A stretch of DNA of 64,000 bases from Isoperla grammatica (GCA_945910005.1 OX246749.1:26537179-26601178); one strand, 5' to 3'; numbered from the stretch's first letter, positions 45,937 through 60,280 are shown. The notes: generated by a model from the letters alone, not told the origin. Numbers and translations: made by a program.

Positions 45937-46655
45937 AAGTGAGCGAAGCGAGCAACTCCATTAGACGTTTATGACACTCGTTCTGTTTGATTGTTTTTTT
46001 TTATTATTATTATTATTATTTCTGTCGATAGCGGTCGAACGAAAAGCCTGATCAAGTTGAAATTATAACCATTCACAAGCCTCAATGTGGATTAAAGGTG
46101 TGTAGTTTTGTGACAACATTATTCGAAAAGTTACAAAGTTACACCATAGTTACTCTTTAATATTTGTTTGAAACAAAATGGCGGCAAAATGGGACATAGT
46201 CTTATTTTTATAAAGATTTTTCCAAACACGAATATGTTCGTTTTATGGCGATCTTATAAATATTGGCAAAGTGACACCAAAGTTACTGGAAACACAGTAA
46301 CACAGTAACGGCAAAATATGAGGTATAGAAAATTTTTAGTCCTATCACGAATATACTAATTTAAACGCGATCTGATACGTATTAGAGGCAAAAATTACAT
46401 TTGTATTTCTGTCCAAAAGTGTTAGTAACGGTGGCGAACCGCGTATAAAACAATAGACAAAATGACAACGAAAATTCTTTGCAACGTACATTGCACAGCA
46501 TTCAAGAATGTCGGGAAGTATAATAGCCATAGAAAAATATTTCCAATGCGCATTATTGTATTGTGTTAAACGTTGTTTTTATTAGCTTTTTGCCAGAGAG
46601 TTCGTAGATATGAACCCGCTCGCTTATCAACGCGTCACACAAAGCGTTTTCTTAT
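45937..46655 (+). mobile_element. Helentron-like element, family 1, copy D (decayed)
   Basis: 5' AAGTGAGCGAAGCGAGC, body with GATAGCGGTCGAACG and CCTCAATGTGGAT, 3' CGCTCGCTTATCAACGCGTC and AAAGCGTTTTCTTATT. The final CTAG is mutated. The most diverged copy. Confidence 0.65.
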
Positions 46656-46881
46656 TATAATGAAACGTAAGTAGTTACTTCTTTTGTTGAACGTTTCTTC
46701 TATCGTGGCTTCTTCTAAAACGCATTAAAACCACTTGAAAAATACTGATGTTAAAAAAATTGCTGTTGTGGAGTATCTTTCTCCTCGGTTAGCAACATAC
46801 TTGGATATACATTCCTGGTGAATGGCGATATCTATGTTACACACGATAATAGAATGATCTTTTGCAACTGTTGTAACTAAC

Positions 46882-47480
46882 TGCAAGTGATATACACCCA
46901 CGTGCAACACATTGAGAGCTGTTATCATGAGACGGGATGACATTGAAACAGCTGCAATGTCTCTAGTGCATGAAAGCGAACGCGAGCGCAACCCTGCAAG
47001 TGATATACACCCACGTGCAACACATTGAGAGCTGTAATCATGAGACAGCATGACATTGAAACAGCTGCAATGTCCTTAGTGCATGAAAGCGATGGCGCGA
47101 GCGCAACCCTTCAAGTGATATACACCCACGTGCAACACATTGAGAGCTGTAATCATGAGACGGCATGACATTGAAACAGCTGCAATGTCCTTAGTGCATG
47201 AAAGCGATGACGCGAGCGCAACCCTGCAAGTGATATACACCCACGTGCAACACATTGAGAGCTGTTATCATGAGACGGGATGACATTGAAACAGCTGCAA
47301 TGTCTCTAGTGCATGAAAGCCATGACGCGAGCGCAACCCTGCAAGTGATATACACCCACGTGCAACACATTGAGAGCTGTTATCATGAGACGGGATGACA
47401 TTGAAACAGCTGCAATGTCCTTAGTGCATGAAAGCAATGGCGCGAGCGTAACCCTGCAAGTGATATACACCCACGAGCAA
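46882..47480. repeat. 115-bp tandem repeat, about 5 units
   Basis: GCAAGTGATATACACCCACG and GACATTGAAACAGCTGCAAT recur every 115 bp or so. Units differ by a few bases and include CACGTG and GCGAGCGCAACCCT. Non-coding. Confidence 0.9.
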
Positions 47481-48160
47481 CACACGTGACAACGGACTTG
47501 AAGTAATGCACGTATAAATCACCAAGACTGAAACGAAACGAATGATGTTCGAACCCAAGATCGCTGGGTAGCGTGAAAGACCAGAAACAACATGAAACAC
47601 AAGTAAGGGTTCAACGATGCTCTGATGATGGGTTTACATAGAATGCCCTCGCCGTGGTTTCAGATGTGGGGAAGGCGTCCCCCCCCCCCCCCCCCCTCGT
47701 CATGGAAACAAGGTAGCGCATCCTACGTAACGAAGGTTATCACGATAGCTGAAATTAAACTATACAGAACAATAAACTAAGCGCCAAGGTGACGCAATAA
47801 CTAATACTCAGTAGTCAGTCGTAAGTTATTGTGTAACTAATTTTAAATAAGGAAAGCGGTGTGTGAGCCGCTCACCCCGAACGGGGCTCTGCTAGATGAA
47901 AGAATGGGTCCTAAAGCAGCAAACCTCGACGTAGCATGAAGCTGCGAAACCATCAAGACATCAGAGAAGCGAGCAGGAAGCTTCAGTGTCCCGCACATAC
48001 AGTCAAAGAATGTATGATGGCGCCCGGCCGAGGAGATAACATAAACAGTATGGCGAGACATCTGCGGGTTGGAAGTAATCCAACAAGATATGAGAGTATC
48101 CCGATCCTTGCGTGCCTTGAACAAAACTAGCGACTTGTTTAAGTCATCAGAGAACAAATT
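47481..48160. other. No recognised gene, poly-C run
   Basis: A homopolymer of about 18 C lies near 47679-47697. Otherwise no domain, RNA or repeat was recognised. Confidence 0.4.
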
Positions 48161-48162
48161 GT

Positions 48163-49112
48163 CACAGAAACCAATTTGTCATAAAACAAGTTGGATCCGG
48201 CAGCCTCTTCTAAATATTTAATGTATTAAACCAATTTGTCATAAGACAATTTGGATCCGGCAGCCTCCACCAAATATGTTACGTATTAAACCAATTTGTC
48301 AAAACAAATTGGATCCGGCAGCCTCTACTAAATATTTAAAGTATTAAACCAATTTGTCATAAGACAAATTGGATCCGGCAGCCTTTACCAAATATTTAAT
48401 GTATTAAACCAATTTGTCATAAGACAAATTGGATCCGGCAGCCTCCACGAAATATGTTATGTATTAAACCAATTTGTCATAAGACAAATTGGATCCGGCA
48501 GCCTCCGCCAAATATGGTATGTATTAAATTAATTTGTCATAAGACAAATTGGATCCAGCAGCCTCTACCAAATATTTAATGTATTAAACCAATTGGTCAA
48601 GACAAATTGGATCCGGCAGCCTCCGCCAAATATGTAACGTATTAAACCAATTTTTCATAAGATAAATTGGATCCGGCAGCCTCCGCCAAATATGTTACGT
48701 ATTAAACCAATTTGTCATAAGATAAATTGGATCCGGCAGCCTCCGCCAAATATGTTACGTATTAAACCAATTTGTCATAAGACAAATTGGATCCGGCAGC
48801 CTTAACCAAATATTTAATGTATTAAACCAATTTGTCTTAAGACAAATTGGATCCGGCCACCTCCGCCAAATATGGTATGTATTAAACCAATTTGTCATAA
48901 GACAAATTGGATCCGGCAGCCTCTACCAAATATTTAGGGCCGGTCTTACAATCTCCTTAAAGTTATTTGTAGCAACTAAGCTATTTGGAGGATTTCAAGG
49001 GTTTTGATCGGTCATTCAAGCTATTCGACGAATAAGTAGTTATTGTGACATTGTAAGACTGGACCTTAATGTATTAAACCAATTTATCATAAGACAAATT
49101 GGTTCCGGCAGC
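48163..49112. repeat. 60-bp hairpin satellite, about 14 units
   Basis: Each unit contains CCAATTTGTC-ATAA-GACAAATTGG, a 10-bp stem with a 4-nt loop, followed by ATCCGGCAGCCTC and CCAAATAT. Compensating changes are rare, and the stem is kept in most units. Interrupted by a MITE at 48937-49065. Confidence 0.92.
48937..49065. mobile_element. 129-bp Harbinger-like MITE inside the satellite
   Basis: Termini GGGCCGGTCTTACAAT and ATTGTAAGACTGGACC are inverted (14 of 16). It is flanked by TTA at 48934-48936 and 49066-49068. Neighbouring satellite units show the empty site (AAATATTTAATGTATT), so the 3-bp TTA duplication is directly visible, as in PIF/Harbinger elements. Confidence 0.85.
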
Positions 49113-49202
49113 CTCCACCAAAAATGTCATGTAGCCTAATTTGTGGGAAATCAATAAAGTGAACTAAAAAAAAAGGTTAGTAGTGTGGAATGCATTGACC
49201 GA

Positions 49203-49345
49203 CTACGTTTACACTGAAAGGGTGTATTGTACACTGAATGAAGGGGTTAGCACCCTGAATGCCTCCTGGGGCCAGTGTGTGCTCACATGGAGGGTGTGGA
49301 CGGGGAGCGAGGGGTCGTCGGTTCGACTCCCGGATGGATGCAGCA
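49203..49345 (+). mobile_element. tRNA-derived SINE
   Basis: B-box GGTTCGACTCC at 49319-49329, preceded by an A-box-like GTGTGTGCTCACATGG about 45 bp upstream. The homologue lies inverted at 26927-27072 within the LTR element. The start contains ACACTGAAAGGGTGTATTG. Confidence 0.6.
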
Positions 49346-49757
49346 TTGCTCTAAACAGATACTCATTGGGTTCGCGGTACTTGGACGCTCGATCGCCGAG
49401 CTGGTGTGTTTCCTCCGCCGTAATCAAAGTCCAGGCTTCGGTTATTATTAGCCGCATCCGTTCCAGTTCGGGCTAGCTGCGCGCGTCTGTCCCTGCTAGA
49501 CTGATTACGCTTATCGCGGCCCGCGTGGTAGACGTGACGTCATACTTGATGTGCTGGGTAGCATTGAACCATGATTGTGTAAACAACATATGAGTGAAAT
49601 GTCCCATCACGTGCGCGATGCTCAAGGAACGGCCCCAAGCGAGCGGTGACGTCTTAGATAGAAACAATAAAATACAATAACCACGCTGTACGTCTTATCT
49701 GATCGTCTAATGAGACACGTTGTAAGTACTCAACAATTAAGATATAATACCATGCTT
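49346..49757. other. No recognised gene
   Basis: Possibly the rest of the SINE or unique sequence. Ends with AAAATACAATAACC before the satellite. Confidence 0.3.
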
Positions 49758-52700
49758 ATGAACATCCGCTCCCCCCCCCCCCCCCAAAACCAAACCACTC
49801 ATCACAAGACGTATACCCTCTCGGAACACGCACCGCATACATGATCTTCATTAACATGCTAATGTACACCCCCCCCCCCCCTTCCCATCCCAAACCAACT
49901 CATCACAAGACGTATACCCTCTCGGAACACGCACCGCATACATGATTTTCATTAACATGCTAATGTACACCCCCTTCCCATCCCAAACTAACTCATCACA
50001 AGACGTATACCCTCTCGGAACACGCACCGCATACATGATCTTCATTGACATGCTAATGTACACCCGCCCCCCCCCTTCCCATCCCAAACCAACTCATCAC
50101 AAGACGTATACCCTCTCGGAACACGCACCGCATACATGATCTTCATTCACATGCTAATGTACACCCGCCCCCCCCCCCTTCCCATCCCAAACCAACTCAT
50201 CACAAGACGTATACCCTCTCGGAACACGCACCGCATACATGATCTTCATAAACATGCTAATGTACACCCCCCCTTCCCATCCCAAACCAACTCATCACAA
50301 GACGTATACCCTCTCGGAACACGCACCGCATACATGATCTTCATTGACATGCTAATGTACACCCGCCCCCCCCCTTCCCATCCCAAACCAACTCATCACA
50401 AGACGTATACCCTCTCGGAACACGCACCGCAGACATAATCTTCATTAACATGCTAATGTACACCCGCCCCCTTTCCATCCTAAACCAACTCATCACAAGA
50501 CGTATACCCTCTCGCAGCACGCACCGCAGACATAATCTTCATTAACATGCTAATGTACACCCGCCCCCTTTCCATCCTAAACCAACTCATCACAAGACGT
50601 ATACCCTCTCGCAGCACGCACCGCAGACATAATCTTCATTACCATGCTAATGTACACCCGCCCCCCCCCCCTTCCCCTCCCAAACCAACTCATCACAAGA
50701 CGTATACCCTCTCGGAACACGCACCGCATACATGATCTTCATTAACATGCTAATGTACACCCGCCCTCCTCTTCCCATCACAAACCAACTCATCACAAGA
50801 CGTATACCCTCTCGCAACACGCACCGCATACATGATCTTTATTAACATGAAAATGTACACACGCCTCCCCCCCTTCCCATCACAAACCAACTCATCACAA
50901 GACGTATACCCTCTCGGAACACGCACCGCATACATGATCTTCATTAACATGCTAATGTACACCCCCCCCCCTTCCCATCCCAAACCAACTCATCAAAAGA
51001 CGTATACCCTATCGCAACACGCACCGCATACATGATCTTTATTAACATGATAATGTACAACCGCCCCCCCCCCTTCCCATCACAAACCAACTCATCACAA
51101 GACGTATACCCTCTCGGAACACGCACCGCATACATGATCTTCATTAACATGCTAATGTACCCCCCCACCCCTTCCAATCCCAAACCAACTCATCACAAGA
51201 CATATTCCCTCTCGCAACACGCACCGCATACATGATCTTTATTAATATGCTAATGTACACCCCCCCCCCTTCCAATCCCAAACCAACTCATCACAAGACG
51301 TATACCCTCTCGGAACACGCACCGCATACATGATCTTCATTAACATGCTTATGTACCCCCCCCCCCCCTTCCAATCCCAAACCAACTCATCACAAGACGT
51401 ATACCCTCTCGCAACACGCACCGCATACATGATCTTCATTAACATGCTAATGTACCCCCCCCCCCTTCCCATCCCAAACCAACTCATCACAAGACGTATA
51501 CCCTCTCGCAACACGCACCGCATACATGATCTTCATTAACATGCTAATGTACCCCCCCCCCCCCTTCCAATCCCAAACCAACTTATCACAAGACTTATAC
51601 CCTCTCGGAACACGCACCGCATACATGATCTTTATTAACATGATAATGTACCCCCCCCCACCTTCCAATCCCAAACCAACTCATCACAAGACATATATAC
51701 CCTCTCGCAACACGCACCGCATACATGATCTTCATTAACATGCTAATGTACACCCCCCCCCCCTTCCCATCCTAAACCAACTCATCACAGGACGTATACC
51801 CTCTCGGAACACGCAACGCATACATGATCTTCATTAACATGCTAATATACACCCCCCCCCCCTTTACCATCACAAACCAACTCATCACAAGACGTATACC
51901 CACTCGCAACACGCACCGCATACATGATCTTCATTAACATGCTAATGTAAACCCCCACCTCTCTTCCCATCCCAAACCAACTCATCACAAGACGTATACC
52001 CACTCGGAACACGCACCGCATACATGATCTTCATTTACATGCTAATGTACACCCCCCGCCCTTCCCATCCCAAACCAACAGATCACAGGACGTATACCCT
52101 TTCGGAACACGCACCGCATACATGATCTTCATTAACATGCTAATGTACACCCCCACCCCTCTTCCCATCCCAACCAACTCATCACAAGACGTATACCCTC
52201 TCGGAACACGCACCGCATACATGACCTTCATTAACATGCTAATGTACCCCCCCCCCCTTCCAATCCCAAACCAACTTATCACAAGACGTATACCCTCTCG
52301 GAACACGCACCGCATACATGATCTATATTAACATGATAATGTACCCCCCCCCCCCTTCCAATCCCAAACCAACTCATCACAAGACATATATACGCTCTCG
52401 CAACACGCACCGCATACATGATCTTCATTAACGTGCTAATGTACACCCCCCCCCTTCCCATCCTAAACCAACTCATCACAAGACGTATACCCTCTCGGAA
52501 CACGCACCGCATACATGATCTTCATAAACGTGCTAATGTACACCCCCCCCCCCCTTCCCATCCTAAACCAACTCATCACAGGACGTATACCCTCTCGGAA
52601 CACGCACCGCATACATGATCTTCATTAACATGCTAATATACACCCCCCCCCCTTCCCATCACAAACCAACTCATCACAAGACGTATACCCTCTCGGAACA

Positions 52701-55700
52701 CGCAACGCATACATGATCTTCATTAACATGCTAATATACAACCCCCCCCTTCCCATCACAAACCAACTCATCACAAGACGTATACCCACTCGCAACACGC
52801 ATCGCATACATGATCTTCATTAACATGCTAATGTAAACCCCCACCTCTCTTCCCATCCCAAACCAACTCATCACAAGACATATATACCCCTCTCGCAACA
52901 CGCTCCGCATACATGATCTTCATTAACGTTAATGTACACCCCCCCCCCCTTTCCCATCCTAAACCAACTCATCACAGGACGTATACCCTCTCGGAACACG
53001 CACCGCATACATGATCTTCATTAACATGCTAATATACACCCCCCCCCCCCTTCCCATCACAAACCAACTCATCACAAGACGTATACCCTCTCGGAACACG
53101 CACTGCATACATGATCTTCATTAACATGCTAATATACACCCCCCCCCCCCCTTCCCATCACAAACCAACTCATCACAAGACGTATACCCTCTCGGAACAC
53201 GCAAAGCATACATGATCTTCATTAACATGCTAATATACACCCCCCCCCCTTCCCATCCCAAACCAACTCATCACAAGACGTATACCCACTCGGAACACGC
53301 ACCGCATACATGATCTTCATTTACATGCTAATGTACACCCCCCCGCCCTTCCCATCCCAAACCAACTCATCACAGGACGTATACCCTTTCGGAACACGCA
53401 CCGCATACATGATTTTCATTAACATGCTCATGTACACCCCCACCCCTCTTCCCATCCCAACCAACTCATCACAAGACGTATACCCTCTCGGAACACGCAC
53501 CGCAAACATGATCTTTATTAACATGCTAATGAACACCCTCCCCCCCCCCCCCTCCCCCTTCCCCTCCCAAACCAACTCATCACAAGACGTATACCCTCTC
53601 GCAACACGCACCGTATACATGATCTATATTAACATGCTAATTTACACCCCCCTCCCCCTTCCCCTCCCAAACCAACTCATCACAAGACGTATACCCTCTC
53701 GGAACACGCACCGCATACATGATCTTCATTAACATGCTAATGTACACCCCCACCCCTCTTCCCATCCCAACCAACTCATCACAAGACGTATACCCTCTCG
53801 GAACACGCACCGCATACATGATCTTCATTAACATGCAAATGTAAACCCCCACCTCTTTTCCCATCCCAAACCAACTCATCACAAGACGTATACCCTCTCG
53901 GAACACGCACCGCATACATGATCTTCATTAACATGCTAATGTAAACCCCCACCTCTCTTCCCATCCCAAACCAACTCATCACAAGACGTATACCCTCTCG
54001 GAACACGCACCGCATACATGATCTTCATTAACATGCTAATGTAAACCCCCACCTCTCTTCCCATCCCAAACCAACTCATCACAAGACGTATACCCTCTCG
54101 GAACACGCACCGCATACATGATCTTTATTAACATGGTAATGTACACCCGCCCCCCCCCCCCCTTCCCATCACAAACCAACTCATCACAAGACGTTTACCC
54201 TCTCGGAACACGCACCGCATACATGATCTATATTAACATGCTAATGTACACCCCCCCCCCCCCCTTTTCATCCCAAACCAACTCATCACAAGACGTTTAC
54301 CCTCTCGGAACACGCACCGCATACATGATCTTCATTAACATGCTAATGTACACCCCCCCCCCTTCCCATCCCAAACCAACTCATCACAAGACGTTTACCC
54401 TCTCGGAACACGCATCGCATACATGATCTTTATTAACATGATAATGTACACCCGCCCCCCCCCCTTCCCATCACAAACCAACTCATCACAAGACGTTTAC
54501 CCTCTCGGAACACGCACCGCATACATGATCTATATTAACATGCTAATGTACACCCCCCCCCTTCCCATCCCAATCCAACTCATCACAAGACGTTTACCCT
54601 CTCGGAACACGCACCGCATACATGATCTTTATTAACATGATAATGTACACCCGCCCCCCCCCCCTTCCCATCACAAACCAACTCATCACAAGACGTTTAC
54701 CCTCTCGGAACACGCACCGCATACATGATCTTCATTAACATGCTAATGTACACCCCCCCCCCCTTCCCATCCCAAACCAACTCATCACAGGACGTATCTC
54801 GGAACACGCACCGCATACATGATCTTCATTAACATGATAATGTACACCCTCCCCCCCCCCCTTCCCATCCCAAACCAACTCATCACAAGACGTATACCCT
54901 CTCGGAACACACACCGCATACATGATCTTTATTAACATGATAATGTACACCCGCCCCCCCCCTTCCCATCACAAACCAACTCATCACAAGACGTTTACCC
55001 TCTCGGAACACGCACGTACACCCCCCCCCCCTTCTCATCCCAAACCAACTCATCACAGGACGTTTACCCTCTCGGAACACGCACCGCATACATGATCTTC
55101 ATTAACATGATAATGTACACCCCCCACCTCTCTTCCCATCCCAAACCAACTCATCACAAGACGTATACCCTCTCGGAACACACACCGCATACATGATCTT
55201 CATTAACATGCTAATGTACACCCTCCCCCCCCCCCCCTTCCCATCCCAAACCAACTCATCACAAGAAGCATACCCTCTCGCAACACGCACCGCATACATG
55301 ATCTTCATTAACATTCTTATGTACACCCCCTCCCCTTCCCATCCCAAACCAACTCATCACAAGACGTATACCCTCTCGGAACACGCACCGCAAACATGAT
55401 CTTTATTAACATGCTAATGTACACCCTCCCCCCCCCCCCCCCTTCCCATCCCAAACCAACTCATCACAAGACGTATACCCTCTCGCAACACGCACCGCAT
55501 ACATGATCCTCATTAACATGCTTATGTTCACCCCCTCCCCTTCCCATCCCAAACCAACTCATCACAAGACGTATTCCCTCTCGCAACACGCACCGCAAAC
55601 ATGATCTTTATTAACATGCTTATGAACACCCTCCCCCCCTTCCTCTTCCCATCCCAAACCAACTCATCACAAGACGTATACCCTCTCGCAACACGCACCG

Positions 55701-57228
55701 CAAACATGATCTTTATTAACATGCTAATGTACACCCTCCCCCCCGCCCCTTCTCATCCCAAACCAACTCATCACAAGACTTATACCCTCTCGCAACACGC
55801 ACCGCATACATGGTCTTCATTAACATGCTTATGTACACCCCCTCCCCTCCCATCCCAAACCAACTCATCACAAGACGTATACCCTCTCGGAACACGCACC
55901 GCATACATGATTTTCATTACCATGCTAATGTACACCCCCCCCCCCCTTCCCATCCCAAACCAACTCATCACAGGACGTATACCCTCTCGCAACACGCACC
56001 GCATACATGGTCTTCATTAACATGCTTATGTACACCCCCTCCCCTTCCCATCCCAAACCAACTCATCACAAGACGTATACCCTCTTGCAACACGCACCGC
56101 ATACATGATCTTCATTAACATGCTTATGTACACCCCCTCCCCTTCCCATCCCAAACCAACTCATCACAGGACGTATACCCTCTCGCAACACGCACCGCAT
56201 ACATGGTCTTCATTAACATGCTTATGTACACCCCCTCCCCTTCCCATCCCAAACCAACTCATCACAAGACGTATACCCTCTCGCAACACGCACTGCATAC
56301 ATGGTCTTCATTAACATGCTTATGTACACCCCCTCCCCTTCCCATCCCAAACCAACTCATCACAAGACGTATACCCTCTCGCAACACGCACCGCATACAT
56401 GATCTTTATTAACATGATAATGTACACCCGCCCCCCCCCCTTCCCATCACAAACCAACTCATTACAAGACGTTTACCCTCTCGGAACACGCACCGCATAC
56501 ATGATCTTCATTAACATGCTAATGTACCCCCCCCCCCCTTCCAATCCCAAACCAACTCATCACAAGACGTATACCCTCTCGCAACACGCACCGCATACAT
56601 GATCTTCATTAACATGCTAATTTCCCCCCCCCCCTTACCATCCCAAACCAACTCATCACAAGACGTATACCCTCTCGGAACACGCACCGCATACATGATC
56701 TTCATTACATGCTAATGTACACCCCCCCCCTTCCCATCCCAAACCAACTCATCACAAGACGTATACCCTCTCGCAACACGCACCGCATACATGATCTACA
56801 TTAACATGCTAATGTACACCCCCCTCCCCCTTCCCCTCCCAAACCAACTCATCACAAGACGTATACCCTCTCGCAACACGCACCGCATACATGATCTATA
56901 TAAACATGCTAATTTACACCCCCCTCCCCCTTCCCCTCCCAAACCAACTCATCACAAGACGTATACCCTCTCGGAACACGCACCGCATACATGATCTATA
57001 TTAACATGCTAATTTACACCCCCTCCCCCTTCCCCTCCCAAACCAACCCATCACAAGACGTGTACCCTCTCGCAACACACACCGCATACATGACCTTCAT
57101 TACCATGCTAATGTACACCCCCCCCCCCCCTTTCCCACCCTAAACCAACTCATCAAAAGACGTATACCCTCTCGGAACACGCACCGCAGACATGATCTTC
57201 ATTAACATGCTAATGTACACCCCCCCTT
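49758..57228. repeat. 98-bp poly-C satellite, about 75 units
   Basis: A 7.5-kb array of CATCACAAGACGTATACCCT, CGCACCGCATACATGATCTT and TTAACATGCTAATGTACA, each unit ending in a C tract of roughly 4-14 bases then TTCCCATC. Variants (CTCGGAACACG versus CTCGCAACACG, CCCATCCC versus CCCATCAC, CTAATG versus CTTATG) occur in runs, showing higher-order blocks. Many overlapping frames on both strands are by-products. No coding evidence. Confidence 0.97.
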
Positions 57229-58270
57229 CCAACATAAGTCGGGTCGGGGGGTGAAAAGTCACTAGTTTCTCGGGCTGTTGACTTCTAGTGATGGCTAGCC
57301 AGGCCTGGCACCACTTGAGGAAAGTAGCATGTAAAAATACAATTCCATAGCAAAAAATCCTGTACTTAATGTGACACTTGACTCTGCATACGGCCCTAAA
57401 CGTCCTACAGCCTGGAGGAGAACGAGTTCTTTGTGTACGTAGAAGGTAAACATGGCCTGCGTTATTGCGCAGTTGAGGGGGTTAAATGTGCTCTTCAATT
57501 ACGAAGCATCATAACTGTTGTATCGAGCGACATATTCCACAACATTAAACTAGAGTGCAAAGCTCTTAACACGAAAATGTGTTTGTGTATATTTTAGACA
57601 ATGCTGTGTGGAAGAAGTAAGTTGTTAATGTCTTGTGGTTTTTCTAACGCGTGGAATCTGTTCCTGTATGTTGAAACAGCGTGCTCGGTGGATAGGGATC
57701 TGAGGTCGGCATGAGACTAGTTACGTTGGGACTCACACATTCGAAACCTGCCTACAAGAGCTAACTTGAACCTGTAACACATGGTCGGTAACCATTGCAA
57801 TGAAAGCGTTTGCTCCAAGCCGACAACAACATCTGGATAACCCGTAATGTGATCTCCACACGAGCCAGGTCGATAGAGTTGCAAACATTATCTCGTGGTT
57901 TGAAAGTCCACATGTGGCGTGATGAGAGGAGCGCAAAGTCCCGAGTCTCGATCATGACCCCTGGAGGTCGGCAATGACCCAACACGAAGCAACGGTCAAC
58001 ATAACATGATGTACCAACGTTTCAGATCAAGGAGATCGAAGTCTTTTACAATATAAATCATCCATTTGTCAAGTCAATGCTAAATTTATTCATACGATTA
58101 TAGAATCAACAAAGTAAGTATTGCCATGCCGGCCTCAAATCTACTGCCCATTACACGGATGCTAATTCAATGAAGTTCACCGGATTTCTGGCAATCATTC
58201 ACAAATTCGTAAGTGCAATTTTCAGCTTATTCGAGTACACAAGAATAATTTGCCACACCCACCGTTCCAG
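57229..58270. other. Unique sequence, no recognised gene
   Basis: Short frames only, with no domain or splice context that I could support. Confidence 0.4.
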
Positions 58271-58606
<336 letters not shown>

Positions 58607-59258
58607 TCAAGATGGCAACCTGTTAATCTACTCATAGTTCCCACGTGACGTCATAGTGGCCATGATTGCGATACAAATGATGTAGACCTAGCCAGTCTTG
58701 GAGTGGAACATGTTCTCGGGAACTCGTTTCTATTCTTACTTCAGGAAGTTGTTACGGGAAAACGCACTATTTAAGTTAAAAGTAACATTTAGGTACGGCT
58801 GCTATGGCTGCTATGGGATGAGGAAGTGTCCTATCCTGTGGGTAAGCGGATTGGTAAGACCAATTGTAATCTTTGGTAAGACCAACCAATCGATGGTTAA
58901 ATCAACAAGCAGGCACATTCAAAATTATGTAGTATTTCAATTTATTCAAAGACATGGCTTCTTTAGCATTGCATTTTAAAAAATCTTTTGATAGGTTGTC
59001 GCAGAGGGAAGTGGAGGGTACCTAAATTGGACCCAAAATACTTAACACCTGCTTTTGTCACATTTGGAGCAGTCGTAGCCAACCAGCAAACCACCCGAGA
59101 CACATCTGGGGCAATACCGATCGCTGATTTGCTACGAACTAGTCGCCTGTGAGGAAAGCATGTGTAAGGTAGCATTTGGACAAGTATACCAATTAACTGA
59201 CGGTTAAATCTACAAGCAAGACACATCTTATAGTATCTAGTATATAATTTTACTTAAA
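58607..59258. other. Intergenic sequence downstream of ferritin
   Basis: No supported gene. The stretch ends at the ferritin poly(A) signal. Confidence 0.4.
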
Positions 59259-59264
59259 TTTATT
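59259..59264 (-). terminator. Ferritin poly(A) signal
   Basis: AATAAA on the minus strand, about 145 bp downstream of the ferritin stop codon. Confidence 0.55.
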
Positions 59265-59408
59265 CTTGTGGAACTATAACATTTATAAAAAAATTCGTGT
59301 GACAAAAATGTAAAAGTATCGACAACTACAGAGTGAAGGCAAAGCTTTACAGCTTCTGCAGGTACTCGTCGAACAGGAACAGTACAAGGCTCTTGTCCTG
59401 GCTCTTCT

Positions 59409-59789
59409 TCAAGAGAAGGCCGAGTCGTTGCTGAGTCCGGAAAGCTCGCGTATCGCGTCTGCGTGCTTGTGCACAAAGTTGTTCTCGAGGTAGGACGCGA
59501 TCGCGGGGTCGTGGGCGCGGCCCGCATGTTGGTGGATCCTATTGGCCGCGTGAGCCAGGCTCTTGTGCGCGTCGAGCGCCTTGCTCAGACTCGCCAACTC
59601 GCTCAGCTCGTCAGATGACGTCACCAAAGCCTCGTCGTCCCTCGACAACGCGCGCAGGTCCATCGAGCCGCCGCGCTTCGCCACGTGCTTGATGATCTCG
59701 ATGGCGTCGTTCCACATATCGTCCGACAGAATGCGGTACATTCGCTCAAAGCCGGGCCGGTTGTTTGTGTACTTGCCAAAGTGCGACGA
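59409..59789 (-). CDS. Ferritin, last exon (secreted, light-chain type)
   Basis: Ferritin stores iron in a 24-subunit shell. This minus-strand exon starts after acceptor TTCCAG (AG 59791-59790) and runs 126 codons to TGA at 59411-59409. SSHFGKYTNNRPGFERMYRI aligns with the end of helix A, helix B start and RxGF of ferritins, followed by IKHVAKRGGSMDL (B-C turn), a helix C with DELSELASLSKALDAHKS, and SYLENNFVHKHADAIRELSG at helix D, with a short C-terminus. The ferroxidase helix B Glu and His (ExxEHA in heavy chains) appear as DDMWNDA, so the chain is probably light-type and catalytically inactive. It joins in phase 0 to the exon at 63252-63367. GC content is clearly higher than the surroundings. 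Confidence 0.85.
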   Translation of the reverse strand, partial: SSHFGKYTNNRPGFERMYRILSDDMWNDAIEIIKHVAKRGGSMDLRALSRDDEALVTSSDELSELASLSKALDAHKSLAHAANRIHQHAGRAHDPAIASYLENNFVHKHADAIRELSGLSNDSAFS

Positions 59790-59842
59790 CTGGAATCAAA
59801 CATATACACGTAGGCGTTTAGCACTTTCTTTTAGACAATAGC

Positions 59843-60280
59843 TATGTTTACATGGCGGACCGTACTGAGTACCAGACTGAGAACTGTCATGGCCGCTTGC
59901 GTTTATATGAAGGTGTACCCAAACTTGATTTCGGTCTCGCGCCACACTTGTTCGTTTTGGTCGTACATAGCCCTACTTTTTTCTTCTGCCATATAAAATA
60001 AATTTTAAGATGCATCCCGGCGAACAAAAGGTTGCAAGCTGTTGTAAATATTTTACTTGATTTTTGTTGATGGCAACCACAATCATTTTCCATCTTATTC
60101 ACCTACAGCTTTCGTTCAAAGTTCCAGTTCTTCAGTCAGTACGTTCTACCCGTTTACATGATAGGACTGAGTCGGTCTTTTGGTACGGTCTAGCTTTTTT
60201 GGCGGACCGGATCCAGTAAGTCCGGTCCCATTTTCTAGGTGTTTACATGCCCTGGACCGTACTCAGTACCGGACTCAGTC
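59843..60280. repeat. Repeated GTTTACATG...GTACTGAGTACC motif, possible MITE
   Basis: GTTTACATGGCGGACCGTAC at 59847 recurs in diverged form at 60240 (GTTTACATGCCCTGGACCGT), with related pieces at 60150-60210. It lies in the ferritin intron. Confidence 0.4.

Noticed and set aside
49851..57000. Many overlapping frames in the poly-C satellite
   Set aside because: Frames on both strands end wherever the C-run length changes; typical of a satellite.
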